Below the pieces are notes generated by a model, which had not been told where the DNA came from, searched no databases, and saw nothing but the letters and a program-made list of their open reading frames with translations. The translations under genes and the position numbers were made by a program. A stretch of 64,000 nt of DNA from Pollenia angustigena (lineage: Eukaryota > Arthropoda > Insecta > Diptera > Polleniidae), in assembly GCA_930367215.1 (NCBI GenBank), contig OV884060.1, positions 212,353,253-212,417,252 of the forward strand. Reading direction: 5' to 3'. Positions 21,045 to 32,026 of the stretch are shown in pieces (within the stretch, counting starts at the first letter, position 1; each line of letters starts with the position of its first letter).

Positions 21045-22348
21045 AAGGGTGGTTAAATTGTAAGGGCCGATGTTGAATGTAAACCACACCTAAACGCCAA
21101 GTTTTTTTCCGAATTTTATTTGACATTTCTCTATTTCAGACTTACTCAATTTGAACCATGGAGAGATACACAATCCAACAACGTGTTAAAGTTATCCAGA
21201 CTTATTATGAAAATGGGCGTTCAAATCAAAATGCATATCGTGAACTTCGTGATTTTTTTGGTCAATTTGATCGTCCAAATGTGCGTACAATCGCAAAAAT
21301 CGTGGAAAAATTCGATCAAACCGGGTCTGTAGAAGATGTGAGAACACCAGTGCATGCTCGCACAGCTCGTACTGCAGAAAATATTGCTGCTGTTCGCGAT
21401 AGTGTGGCTGAAGAGCCGTCCACCTCAACTCGTCGTCGTGCCCAACAATTGCACCTCTCACGCTCGTCGTTGATGAACATTATGCATAAAGACTTGCATT
21501 TACACGCTTACAAGGTGCAATTGGCTCAAGAACTAAAGCCTCTTGACCATTCCAAACGTCGTGAATGGGCAGAATGGTGGCAAGAAATGGCAACAGTGGA
21601 TGATCAATTTTCGCAGAAAATCATCTTCAGTGATGAGGCACATTTTCACCTCAGTGGATTCGTCAATAAACAGAATTGCCGCATTTGGGCGAATGAGAAT
21701 CCAAGAGTGATTGTCGAAAAACCAATGCACCCACAAAGAGTGACTGTTTGGTGCGGTTTATGGGCTGACGGCATCATCGGGCCGTATTTTTTCCAAAATG
21801 AGGCCGGTCAGGCAGTTACTGTGAATGGGGTTCGCTATCGTGAGATGATAACGAACTTTATATGGCCCGAATTGGAAGATATGGATGTGGACGATATGTG
21901 GTTTCAGCAGGACGGTGCCACTTGCCACACAGCTAACGAAACAATAGCTCTTTTGCGCAACAAATTCAATGGCCGTGTTATCTCACGTAATGGCGATGTC
22001 AATTGGCCGCCAAGATCATGTGATTTGACACCGTTGGACTTTTTTCTTTGGGGTTATTTGAAAGAAAAGGTGTACGTCGATAAGCCAGCAACAATTCAAG
22101 AGCTAAAGAATGAGATAATTCGGCACATTAACGGCATAGAACCTCCATTATGCCTCAGGGTCATCGAAAATTTGGACCATCGGATGGAGGTGTGCCGCCG
22201 TGGTCGCGGCACCCATTTGGCCGATATTTTGTTCCGTACATAATTGAGTAATACCAATATATCATAATAAAATAACATCACAATAATTTCCTAAATAGTT
22301 TGTGTTTTATTCAAAATCAACATCGGCCCTTGAAATTTAACCACCCTT
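21045..22348 (+). mobile_element. intact 1304-bp mariner-type element
   Basis: TIRs begin AAGGGTGGTTAAATT (left) and AAGGGTGGTTAAATTTCAAG (right, read inward), both continuing to GGGCCGATGTTGA. TA flanks both ends (21043-21044, 22349-22350). The sister MITE at 41427 has the uninterrupted sequence 'attacatgtacgtttgtg', which shows the TA duplication directly. It encodes an undamaged transposase. Confidence 0.95.
21158..22243 (+). CDS. Tc1/mariner-superfamily transposase, apparently intact
   Basis: A 361-residue DDE/D transposase that would cut and reinsert the element carrying the AAGGGTGG TIRs. The N-terminal two-part HTH DNA-binding region spans about residues 1-120 (MERYTIQQRVKVIQTYYENG; then TRRRAQQLHLSRSSLMNI). 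Catalytic Asp residues are D159 in IIFSDEAHFHL, D252 in WFQQDGATCHTA and D289 in PPRSCDLTPLDFFLWG. That leaves 92 residues between the first and second Asp and 36 between the second and third. It has the normal full length for the family. The start is the first ATG, 18 nt after an acceptor-like CTATTTCAG, a spacing conserved in relatives. No stop or frameshift is seen. Relatives are often annotated simply as Tc3-like transposases, but the third residue is Asp, not Glu. Confidence 0.95.
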   Translation: MERYTIQQRVKVIQTYYENGRSNQNAYRELRDFFGQFDRPNVRTIAKIVEKFDQTGSVEDVRTPVHARTARTAENIAAVRDSVAEEPSTSTRRRAQQLHLSRSSLMNIMHKDLHLHAYKVQLAQELKPLDHSKRREWAEWWQEMATVDDQFSQKIIFSDEAHFHLSGFVNKQNCRIWANENPRVIVEKPMHPQRVTVWCGLWADGIIGPYFFQNEAGQAVTVNGVRYREMITNFIWPELEDMDVDDMWFQQDGATCHTANETIALLRNKFNGRVISRNGDVNWPPRSCDLTPLDFFLWGYLKEKVYVDKPATIQELKNEIIRHINGIEPPLCLRVIENLDHRMEVCRRGRGTHLADILFRT

Positions 22349-22474
22349 TACGTTTGTGACCGAATATTATAAACCTTATGTAAAACAGCAATTTTGACAG
22401 ACATGAACAATTACATGTGACTTTAAAATTTTACATGTCAGATGACAAATACATGTCGTGTACGGGCGCCTTAA

Positions 22475-23105
22475 CACATTATGCTTATGTGTCCATATTA
22501 ATATAGATTTATCTATGTTTATAAACTTCATTCAAATCGGTTTGAAAGTTTGTGAGAGGCAGAAATTGCCCCCTGCCTCCCCTTGTGGCCCTGTATAGCT
22601 AATGTGTCCCTATAGATATGGATCTATCTATGTTTTAAATTTCATTAAAACCGGTTTGAGAGGCAGAAATTGCCCCTATCTCCCCTCGTGGTCCTATTTT
22701 TTAAAAAATGCATCCCTTTTGTGTCCATAAAGATATGGTTCTATCTATGTTTTAAATTTTTTTAAAATCGATTTTATGGTTTCTGAGAGGAAGAAATTTC
22801 CCCCTCTATGCTCTCGTGGTCCTACGATTCGGCCCATTTTCAATAGGCTTGGTCCTTGTGCCAATAAGAACCTATGACCAAAATTTTATCAAATTATCTT
22901 CAAAATTGCGACCTGTACTTTGCGCACAAGGTTACATGGACAGCCAGCCAGCCAGCCGGACGGACATTGTTAGTTCGACTCAGAAAGTAGTTCTAAGTCG
23001 ATCGGTATACTTTAAGGTGGGTCTAGGACCAATATTTCAAGGCGTTACACACATCAGCACAAATGCATAATACCCTCTCCACTATTGTGGTGTGGGTATA
23101 AAAAC
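22475..23105. repeat. dispersed repeat B (GGACAGCCAGCC type)
   Basis: Text such as 'tgcttatgtgtccatatt', 'cctacgattcggcccatttt', 'cgcacaaggttacatggaca' and a tail 'ataccctctccactattgtg' recurs at 40376-41616. GCCA and GGAC repeats mark the proto-microsatellite. Short translated frames here are not genes. Confidence 0.75.
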
Positions 23106-23317
23106 GCTGACAAAAATTTTCGAGTTTTTTTTATAAAGACTTTGACAATTCGTATGACAAAAAATTGTCAGGTGAAGACGCTATGTAAGATACTCTGCAG
23201 ACAAAGTAACAAGCAGCGTTACCGTTATGCAACTAAAGTCGCATTTTTGCCCCTTTTTGACTGCCGTGCCACTTTTTTGACCCCTTTGTTTTAAATCCCC
23301 TTTTGTATCACTTTGTA

Positions 23318-24348
23318 GACTCAACTACTGTGGTATACAGATGTATGCAGATGATGTTCAGCTTTACATCAGCTGTTCCCCATCAGGTATTATTGATTGC
23401 ATCAGCAAATTAAATCACGATCTTTGCCTCAATGCGAAAAAATCGAAGGCAATGCTTATAGGCAAAACAAAATTTTTACCGTCTAGCTTGCCGCCAATCC
23501 AAATTGGACATTCTACTATTCTAAATCGTGAAACGTGCCAAAAACCTTGGCGTTATTTTTAACAACGATCTCACCTGGTCAAATCATATAAATGCCATAT
23601 GTGGAAAAACCTATGTTATGTTAAGAAATCTTTGGATGACACAGTATTTTACGCCAATTAATATCCGCATGCTACTCGCTAAGACATTTCTACTACCCAC
23701 TTTAATGTATGGATGTGAATTATTTTCCAGTTGCGATTCAATAAGCAAGAATAAGCTCAAAGTGACCTACAACAACATTGCCAGATATATATATGGACGT
23801 AAAAGATATAGTAACTCAGTTTTCAAACCAAATCTATAATATATCTTTTGAAAATCTATTGAAATGCCGAACACTCATATTTTTACATAAACTTATATTT
23901 AATAGACAACCTACTTATCTCTACAAAAGAATGACATTTTCAAGATCGAATCGGGGCAATAGAATAAACTCCATAAGATACCGTAAGCAAATATCTGAAA
24001 GACACTTTCTCGTTAATGCCATCCGCCTCTGGAATGAACTTCCTCCTAATATACAGATAATAAGCAATGCAAAGCACTTTAGATGCGAAATATTTACCCT
24101 CTTGGGTTAACGAAAAATCACATACATAACTAAAAATTTTTTATTGTTATAATTATTACTTTTCTTTTATATAAAAATCTGCAACTCATAACTACTTAAT
24201 TTGTTTTTATATTGTTTTTAGTTTTAAGATAAACCTTTGTAAATTTTATAATCGAATGTGCCTTTATCTCCCCAGTACTATTAAATAAGATTAAGTCTTG
24301 TTGTACTGCTTATTTTTCAAATAAATAAATAAATAAATAAAAATAATT
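23318..24348 (+). mobile_element. 5'-truncated non-LTR retrotransposon (LINE)
   Basis: Starts inside a reverse transcriptase coding region and ends in an (AAAT)n-type tail at about 24318-24343. TTTGTA flanks both sides (23312-23317, 24349-24354), a plausible short TSD. Truncation at the 5' end with a 3' A-rich tail is the usual product of incomplete target-primed reverse transcription. Confidence 0.85.
23341..24110 (+). pseudogene. LINE reverse transcriptase C-terminal part, frameshifted
   Basis: Begins at the catalytic YADD box (MYADDVQLYI). It continues with LNAKKSKAMLIG, then a frame change to KRAKNLGVIFNNDLTWSNHI, and another to IYNISFENLLKCRTLIFLHK. The last part, FLVNAIRLWNELPPNI, is the C-terminal motif common in CR1/L2-group and related Jockey-superfamily elements. 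Compared with relatives, about a dozen residues are missing in frame before LNAKKSK. The endonuclease and the first half of the reverse transcriptase are absent. Confidence 0.85.
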
Positions 24349-24663
24349 TTTGTACCCCTTTTAATATTTGCGATTAGAGACTGAGTTCATTAAAGGGTTT
24401 AGATCCAGTATTTATTAAGTCAGCTGAATTACTAACCCAGAGAATTTTCTAAAAGAGTTTGCACTTTTAGAAAACAGATCAAACGATAAAAGCTATGAAG
24501 CAATTAAAAAAAAAAAAGCCTGAAACATTTTGGTACGAAATTGGCAATTTAAAAAACTGGGTGACAATTTATGTATGTATGTATATCCAAACTTGTATTA
24601 ATTTGCTTCGTATGTTTTTACTTTACCACATAGAAGGATATCCGTTGAGCGGATTTTTTCTAA

Positions 24664-25744
24664 GTCTGAATTCATACGGCTCATGTCTTATTGACAAGAT
24701 TCTTCCTTTTTCTTCTTTGAACATGAATTGGCGGTTAAATGATTCATGTCATTTTGACGACATGTGCTTTTTTGATATTGAAAACAATAACAAAATTAAA
24801 CAACGAATAAGAAAGCAAAACGTAAAGACAGTACATGCATCTGTGTACTCGTTTCTTTTCCCCTCGTCACTCCCCAGCGGGAAAACTCAGAAGACCTTCT
24901 TACTTCAGGCCTTTTTAAAGGCCTGCTTTAAACATTTTTTGATTTTATTACTATTCTTACGTAACTGCAAAAGAATGCCTCATAGAAGGCCTCCACACTC
25001 GCTTCTATGAGAAGCGAGAAAAGAAGGAGTAACATTTTTTGTTTTGTTTTTTTGCACAAGCAAAAGCAAAAGAATTCAGATCCCTTTACAACAACAAAGT
25101 AACATATGTGGTAAATCATTTTAGTTGAAGTTGAAAAGAGAAAGAGTAAAATTTTTTATTTTGTTTTTTTCGCCAAAGCGAAAGAATTAAGATCCCGTTA
25201 TAAAAACAAAGTAGGTGCATATTAAAATACAAAATAAAAACAATAATGTAAATCATTTTAGTTGAGTTTTTTTCATTAAGGAAGATAAACTTTTATTCGC
25301 AATCTATTTTACAATATTTAGCAAATTTGATTATTTCAATAAAAAAATAGGTATCACATGTTTTATTAAACTACAATAAGCTTAATAAAATATATAAACA
25401 TACGTTTGTAAAATAGGTATGCATACATATATAAAAAGTTAAATAACAAGATAACCTTTTGCTAAGGCCTTTTGACAGTCATTCTCTGGAAAGCCTTCTA
25501 AGAGCCATTTATTTGAAGGCCTTTAAGATGCTCTGGGGAAGAAAGGAAAGCGGAAGGCCTTCTCCGCAATGACAACGCGTGTAAAAAAGATATGAGTATG
25601 GAATGGAGCGAGAAGGCCTTGTTTATCCAAAAGAAGGGGTACAGAGGCCTTCTGGAAGGCCTCCGTACTCCTTCTTTTTCCCGCTGGGTCTCGCCTTCAA
25701 AGTAGCAATCTTGTCAATAAGACAAGACCCGTATGAACACAGAC
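24664..25744. mobile_element. TIR element (GTCTG..TTCATACGG), TSD TAA
   Basis: Ends GTCTGAATTCATACGG and, inward from the right, GTCTGTGTTCATACGG; TAA on both sides (24661-24663, 25745-25747). About 265 bp once the nested element 24873-25688 is removed. A partial second copy lies at 34225-34350. Confidence 0.75.
24873..25688. mobile_element. CCCWG element gamma with AGAAGGCCTTCT repeats
   Basis: Ends CCCAGCGGGAAAA at both sides in inverted orientation. TC at 24871-24872 and 25689-25690 is a 2-bp TSD. The uninterrupted site in the sister sequence (34275-34290, read on the minus strand as CGTCCCTCTCGCC) confirms this. The interior near both ends is filled with AAGGCCTT and AGAAGGCCTTCT motifs. 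No coding capacity. Confidence 0.85.
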
Positions 25745-26572
25745 TAAGTAAGCATTATTAAAAAATAAATTGTCAAATAGACTGAAAGTAGATACCTTTC
25801 AGTCCATGTTATCCGCTTTAAATTTGTATCAAAATATCCGAGATAAGATAGCAAAAAAGATTTTAATAAAAACTCGGAGAAAAATTCATTTTTATTAAAA
25901 AATAAAATAAACCAAAATTAAATAAAAATTTCGTTAATAATACAAAATCTTAAAAACTTCGTATGAATAAAAACAGTTTTAAATTTTTAAAATTTGACTT
26001 AAGATGTTTTGTCAAAATGCCACAGATATACACATACATACAACATATCGTCGTGCCGAAGTTATCTTGCCGTATATCACAAAAATTTTTTTTTGGGAAA
26101 TCGAATCTTAAGGTTCAAATTGTTATACACAAAAATGTACGTGAAAAAAGTCGTCCAATATTTTTGTCAGATATTGTGTTTGAAGTTCTTTATCGATTTA
26201 TTTCAAGATATCCAAAGTCCGAAAAAATTTTTAAATTTTGTCGTATACGCCACTTTTTGCGATATATTTTTTAGTTTGTGCGATATAAGTCAAAATAAGT
26301 TATTAAAAACCTACATTCACGTGTTTTACCAATATTGAAAATTAAGTTATAATAATTTTCGAAACGAAAATTTATGCAAGTGACAAATATATTTACGTAT
26401 AGTTATAGTTTTTATATTATCGAATTTCCTTATGTATGAATAATTTTAAGGTTTATTACTACTTAAGGGTGATCTAACCATATTGCACGATGAAAACTTT
26501 GAGTCATACCTTAACGTTTAATTTTTGTCCAACTTAATTTGACATTTCTTGGTATCAGTGCCAAATTCAACC

Positions 26573-27252
26573 ATGGAGAGATGCAGCATTGAGCAGCGCG
26601 TTCAGATTGCTGAAGCCTTTTACGAAAATGGGCGTTCAAATCAAAAATACATTTTGTGCACATCTTGATTTTTTTGGTCAACATAATCGATCAAATGTGT
26701 CCACAATCGGGATAATTGTGGGCAAATTGCAGCAAACCGGCTCAGTAGGAAATGTGAAAACGCCTGTGCATGCATGCTTGGTGCGGTTTATGGCCAGGCG
26801 GCATCATCGGGCCTTACTTCTTCAAAAATGAGGTATGCCAAGCAGTTACTGTGAATAGTGTTCGCTATCGAAAGCTGATAACGGATTTCTTTTTGCCAGA
26901 AATTGAGGACATGGACCTGGACGATAAGTACCTAGATCCAAAAAAATGTGTCACACGGCTAACGAAACAATGGCTCTTCTGCACGAGAAATTCAATGGCC
27001 ATGTTAACTCGCCGTCACGATCATATGATTTGACACCGTTGGCCTTCTTTCTTTGGTAATATTTAAATTTTAAAATAAAAAGTGTACGTCAATAAGCAAA
27101 GAACAATTCAAGAGCTAAAGGATTAGATAATTTGACAAATTAAGGCCATTGCACCTTAATTAGGTCTCAGAGGCATTGCAAATATGGACCATAGGACAAA
27201 GGTATGCTACCGAAGCCGCGACGAGCATTTGGCCGATATTTTGTCTCACACA
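26573..27252 (+). pseudogene. mariner-type transposase relic, internal deletion
   Basis: Starts MERCSIEQRVQIAEAFYENG at 26573, 14 nt after an acceptor-like GGTATCAG. A frame change follows, then a deletion of about 110 residues removes the first catalytic Asp block and joins to WCGLWPGGIIGPYFF (26776). The QQDGATCHTA block is damaged and later parts are frameshifted; the end (HLADILSHT-like) is near 27250. TIR-like 'aagggtgatctaacc' occurs at 26466. The dead copy 27274-28568 is inserted right after it. Confidence 0.85.
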
Positions 27253-27273
27253 GTGTTATCATAGATCCTTCTA

Positions 27274-28568
27274 AAGGGTGGTTAAATTTCAAGGGCCGAT
27301 GTTGATTTTGAATAAAACACAAACTATTTAGGAAATTATTGTAATTTTATTTTATTATGATATATTGGTATTATTCAATTATTTATGGAATAAAATATCG
27401 GCCAAATGGGCGCCGCGACCACGGCGGCACACCTCCATCCGATGGTCCAAATTTTCGATGACCCTGAGGCATAATGGAGGTTCTATGCCGTTAATGTGCC
27501 GAATTATCTCATCCTTTAGCTCTTGAATTGTTGCTGGCTTATCGACGTACACCTTTTCTTTCAAATAACCCCAAAGAAAAAAGTCCAACGGTGTCAAATC
27601 ACATGATCTTGGCGGCCAATTGACATCGCCATTACGTGAGATAACACGGCCATTGAATTTGTTGCGCAAAAGAGCCATTGTTTCGTTAGCTGTGTGGCAA
27701 GTGGCACCGTCCTGCTGAAACCACATATCGTCCACATCCATATCTTCCAATTCGGGCCATAAAAAGTTCGTTATCATCTCACGATAGCGAACACCATTCA
27801 CAGTAACTGCCTGACCGGCCTCATTTTGGAAAAAATACGGCCCGATGATGCCGCCAGCCCATAAACCGCACCAAACAGTCACTCTTTGTGGGTGCATTGG
27901 TTTTTCGACAATCACTCTTGGATTCTCATTCGCCCAAATGCGGCAATTCTGTTTATTGACGAATCCACTGAGGTGAAAATGTGCCTCAACACTGAAGATG
28001 ATTTTCTTCGAAAATTGATCATCCACTGTTGCCATTTCTTGCCACCATTCTGCCCATTCACGACGTTTGGAATGGTCAAGAGGCTTTAGTTCTTGAGCCA
28101 ATTGCACCTTGTAAGCGTGTAAATGCAAGTCTTTATGCATAATGTTTATCAACGACGAGCGTGAGAGGTGCAATTGTTGGGCACGACGACGAGTTGAGGT
28201 GGACGGCTCTTCAGCCACACTATCGCGAACAGCAGCAATATTTTCTGCAGTACGAGCTGTACGAGCATGCATTGATGTTCTCACATCTTCTACAGACCCG
28301 GTTTGCTCGAATTTTTCCACGATTTTTGCGATTGTACGCACATTTGGACGATCAAATTGACCAAAAAAATCACGAAGTGCACGATATGCATTAAATCAAA
28401 ACGCCCATTTTCATAATAAGTCCGGATAACTTTAACACGTTGTTGGATTGTGTATGGTTCAAATTGAGTAAGTCTGAAATAGAGAAATGTCAAATAAAAT
28501 TCGGAAAAAAACTTGGCGTTTAGGTGTGGTTCACATTCAACATCGGCCCTTACAATTTAACCACCCTT
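27274..28568 (-). mobile_element. mariner-type element, dead copy (1295 bp)
   Basis: Same family as 21045-22348, reversed, with AAGGGTGGTTAAATTTCAAG and AAGGGTGGTTAAATTGTAAG ends and TA on both sides (27272-27273, 28569-28570). It is 9 bp shorter, fully explained by an 8-bp and a 1-bp deletion in the transposase gene. Confidence 0.95.
27379..28456 (-). pseudogene. mariner-type transposase, catalytic Asp lost
   Basis: Very close to the intact gene at 21158. Three lesions are visible. An 8-bp deletion (GGAGAGAT) destroys the start region at about 28456, and a 1-bp deletion near 28395 shifts the N-terminal frame. The first catalytic Asp is changed to Val (IIFSVEAHFHL instead of IIFSDEAHFHL, codon GTT at about 28002). 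The remaining 320-codon frame keeps the second and third Asp. Inactive by sequence. Confidence 0.95.
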
Positions 28569-28616
28569 TATAATAATAAAAAAATTCAGATAATTCTTTA
28601 AAAACTTTTTGTTTTA

Positions 28617-29599
28617 TTATACCCTCCACCACAATTAGTTGTGAAGAGGGTATATAAAGTTTGTCATTCCGTGTGAAACTTTTTTATTATTCATCTCAGA
28701 CCCCATAAAGTATATATATACTGGGTCGTTGAGTAATTCTAAGTCGATTTAGCCATGTCCGTCTGTCTGTCCGTCTGTCCGTCTGTTGAAAACACGCTCA
28801 CTTTCGAACAACTCAAAACAAATGAACAAACTTGATGCCAAGTTGCTTGTAGTTATCCTAAGCAGTTTGGGATTGAAATCCAGCAAAATCGGTTCCGTAG
28901 GACCAGAGCTATGAATCAAAATGTGGAACCACCACCTAAAAAAATTGATAATTTTGTTACAAAAAATAACATAAATGCTGGAACAAGGCACGGAATGAGA
29001 TAAGATTTTGCAAAAATTTGTTTTATTTGACTGGAAATCACGATGTTAAATTTCGTGAAGATCCGTCCATAATTTACTCTAAGCCCCATATAAACACTAC
29101 TCCCGGAAAACAGTTTAGTACGCCAAAAACCGTAAAAAATAAAGCTAGCGTAACAAAATTTGGTACGTCGCAGTTTTTTAGGACTAGAAACAACACTGTG
29201 AAATTTCGTGACGATCGGTCCATAATTTACCTTAGGCTCCATATAAACCCTACTACCGGAAAACAGTTTAGTACGCCTAAAACCGTAAATAATAATGCAA
29301 TAATAACAAATTTTGGCTCGTCACAGTTTAATAGAACTATAAATTTTACTGTGAAACTTCGTGAAGATCGGTACATAATTTACCCTAGGGCCCATAGAAA
29401 CCCTACTCCCGGAAAACAGTTTAGTACACCTAAAACCATAATTTATAATGCTATCATAACAGAAATTGGTACGTCACAGTTTTAAAGGACTAGAAATGAC
29501 GCTGTGAAATTTCGTGATTTAAGTTTAAGATAATAATAATATCATACAGATATTACTCCTTAAACAAAGATTCGGCACAGCCGAATATAGCACTCTAAC
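28617..29599. repeat. dispersed repeat A, copy 1 (GTCY motif, 153-bp repeats)
   Basis: Begins 'ataccctccaccacaattag', includes GTCCGTCTGTCTGTCCGTCT (28758-28777) and ends with the ATTCGGCACAGCCGAAT hairpin then ATAGCACTCT. From about 29030 to 29490 it carries three tandem units of about 153 bp (GTGAAATTTCGTGA..CGGTCCATAATTTACC...). Resembles mini-me/DINE-1-like repeats of flies. Confidence 0.75.
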
Positions 29600-30299
29600 T
29601 GGTTCACAATTAACATTGTGCACTATGGTTGGACCATCCTGAATATTTAACCTTTAACTGCTTAACAATAAAGTGCATTTAGGCAATAATTCATCAATAT
29701 AAATAGCCGTTGTGTAAAATATCTTTACGTATAAAAGGAAAAATGTTAAAATAACAGTAATATTAACAAGATAGTCTCTTTTTTGTAACATGCCTAATAT
29801 ACTTTGTTCACATACAACAAGATAATGCAAGATTTTTTTAATTGAAAATTTTCATACGTTTTTTGTCGTATATCCACAATTATGCTACATACGATATTAT
29901 AACGCATCAGGCGCGGATGCAGGGGGGGGGGGGGAGGGGGGGGAAATAAGGAAATTATAAAAATATGTTTTGTTAATTTCGATAATACAAGAATTTCCAA
30001 TAATATTATTTTTTTTAATGTAAAATTTTTTTGGAAATCCCAGCAAGGTTTTTTTTATGGAATCTCTAACGAAATTTTCAATAAGTATTTTTCTATTTTT
30101 TTTTATTGAATTTCTAACGATTTTCCAAGTATCCATATCTTAATCCTAGTAGTTATTTATTAGATATTTCCAATGAAAGATCTAGTTTACCGTATTCAAA
30201 TACTTATTATTCTACATTCAATCCCAGCAGGTGCCATCTATATCCAAAGACTAAACGTTTGACTTGAAAATGCGTGCGGTTGAATTACTAAAAAGCCTT

Positions 30300-31660
30300 A
30301 GTATTTGCAATATTTATGTATATATGTGTTATATGAATCAAAATTCTATTCGATAATTTTTGACGAAAGCACGAATTTGTCGTGGAAAAGCCAGATTTCC
30401 TTATCTTTAATATATTTCAACATACAACAAAAAGTTTTTAGGGAAGAATTTATTGACTTTGTTGTAAACGCATTTGAAGAGGCTTCAAAAGATATTGATG
30501 ACGTTGATGTGTCAATTGATGCGAAGGCACTATCAGCAATAGTTCTTAAAGCTTTGACAAATTTTGGTCCTGACCTAAAAAATTGTGTAGGAGATGGAAC
30601 AGATGGGTGTCCTCTGATGTCAGCAGAAAATGGAGCTGTTCAAAATGTCTGGAAAAGCGACAAATGCGAAACAAACGCCTTGCTTTTCCCATAAGTCGAA
30701 CAACTCAATTTCTTAAAGCAATGAAGTGCCATTAATACAAAAAGTTGTATCATTTGGTAAAGAAACAACAAAGTTTTTTAAATCCCAAGCGAAAAACAGT
30801 TTTAGTAAAGTATTTGGGAGCCAAACTCTCTTCATTATGCGTCTTTGCAACAGGTGTACATCATATAGTAGAAGCTTTGGAAAAAATATCTGAGTGGAAA
30901 GGTAGTATCTTTACCTTTATATTAAGGAACTCACTTAGTACTTTTAAGTTTATTTGCGGAATATACATATTAAGTGTGATACCTATTGTAACACAGCCGC
31001 GTAGTATCATTTTACAAAAGCACGATATAGATCTTCAAAAAAGATCAAGTCTTATCAAAACTTTAATCATGTGCCTTGAAGAAAAAAGATATAATAACGA
31101 AGAACAAATTAAAGCGATTTTTGAAAAATTTCTTATCGAAAAGACAAGATTTGTACAAAATAATCACATCCAAAATGTTGGTGATTACTACCGAGTTGTA
31201 GTTACATTCCTCTTATTGAATTTATTTTAGAAGATCTCATAACAAATTTCCCAATAGATATCCCAAATGTATTGAACATACCTAAACTTCTACCTTAAAT
31301 TGTAATCAAGTCATATACAGATACAAAACTGTTAAAACCACAACTATCTGATGAGCTGATTATGTTTTATAAAAGAGATAAACACCTTCTTACATCTAAA
31401 CTTGAGCCTGATCTATCAGATAACGTTGTAGATGCTTTAATAAACTGTGATGAAGATATCTACCCAAATCTAAGAAAAATATTTCAAAATTTTCGTTTCA
31501 ATGCTCGTCAGTAAAGCTACGAGCGGGAGGTCATTTCCTACCCTTCGTCGAATAAAAACATGGCTCGGATCAACAATGACAGAAGATAGACTGTACTGTC
31601 TAAATTTGCCTCACAAGGAAATCATAAATTGCTTATTTAAAAAGATAAATGTATATTGAA
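30300..31660 (+). pseudogene. hAT transposase relic (ZMYM1/P52rIPK-like)
   Basis: Plus-strand fragments in several frames. YSIIFDESTNLSWKSQISLS (about 30346-30405) contains the Asp of the first catalytic block. VGDGTDGCPLMSAENGAV (about 30590-30640) is the region of the second (usually GYDGA.MSG). KTVLVKYLGAKLSS and ATGVHHIVEALEKISEW come next, and the C-terminal dimerisation motif SFPTLRRIKTWLGSTMTEDR lies at about 31535-31595. These blocks in this order are typical of the hAT group related to zinc-finger MYM 1 and the P52rIPK/THAP0 proteins. Multiple stops and frameshifts; not functional. Confidence 0.8.
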
Positions 31661-31914
31661 CTGATCTTATTTAACCTTTTTGTTGAGTTTTTTTAATTAG
31701 GGTAATGCCTTTTTTTGGAAAAAATTTCTTCATGCCACCATGCGATGGGCAATTTAGTATTGATAATGAAAATCATTTTTTAGGCTATTTTGGCCAAAAA
31801 AGTTTCCGCACTAAATGCAATTTCTAAATCTCCTCAAAAAATTTTTTTGTTTTTTAATTTCTATACACTTTATATATGGTACATTTATTGTTTTTATATG
31901 CTTTATATTTTAAC

Positions 31915-32026
31915 CCCCATATTCATAAAACATTATAAATTTAATAAACGTTTATTAAGGAAAATTTTCATAGAAAGTTTGGTTTTCAAGCCTTTATTAA
32001 ATTTAAAATATTTTTATGAATACAGG
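31915..32026. mobile_element. tiny MITE-like inverted repeat
   Basis: CCCATATTCATAAAACATT at the left and its imperfect reverse complement (AATATTTTTATGAATACAGG) at the right, about 112 bp, inside the hAT at 29908. TSD not clear. Confidence 0.45.

Larger units (their letters stand above)
20535..22471. mobile_element. MITE (ACGACATG ends), TSD TAA, split by mariner
   Basis: Starts AGGAGCATATAGACGACATG and ends ...CACGACATG-type sequence with AGGCGCCCGTACACGACATG read inward from the right. TAA flanks both sides. The second copy at 40932-41549 has the same layout. Removing the 1304-bp mariner-type insertion and its TA duplication leaves about 630 bp, matching the 618-bp sister copy. Confidence 0.8.
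20444..23185. mobile_element. TIR element (CATAGCGTCTTCACCTGACA), TSD TAA
   Basis: Inverted ends CATAGCGTCTTCACCTGACA extend for about 34 bp into ...TTTTTTGTCATAC. TAA flanks both sides (20441-20443, 23186-23188). It encloses the MITE 20535-22471 and a copy of dispersed repeat B. Confidence 0.75.
23214..25960 (+). mobile_element. hAT element fragment (CAGCGTTACCGTT end)
   Basis: The left end CAGCGTTACCGTTATGC with 'actaaagtcgcatttttgcc' matches the complete element at 55621-57622. After the LINE insertion (23318-24348) the text resumes ('gtacccctttt'), passes coding-like relics (FWYEIGNLKNW at about 24523-24560, compare FWREIGTLKN at 52568), then is interrupted by the TIR element 24664-25744. 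It resumes with 'agactgaaagtagatacctt', matching 55853-55870. No right terminus or TSD was recognised, so the right limit is approximate. Confidence 0.6.

Noticed and set aside
24495..25010. 171-codon frame
   Set aside because: A chimera running through an hAT relic, the GTCTG element and the AGAAGGCCTTCT repeats; the frame is fortuitous.
29018..29485. 155-codon frame with repeated TPGKQFSTPK motifs
   Set aside because: It is generated by 153-bp tandem repeats in a dispersed non-coding repeat. It is reported as a finding to test, not as a gene.
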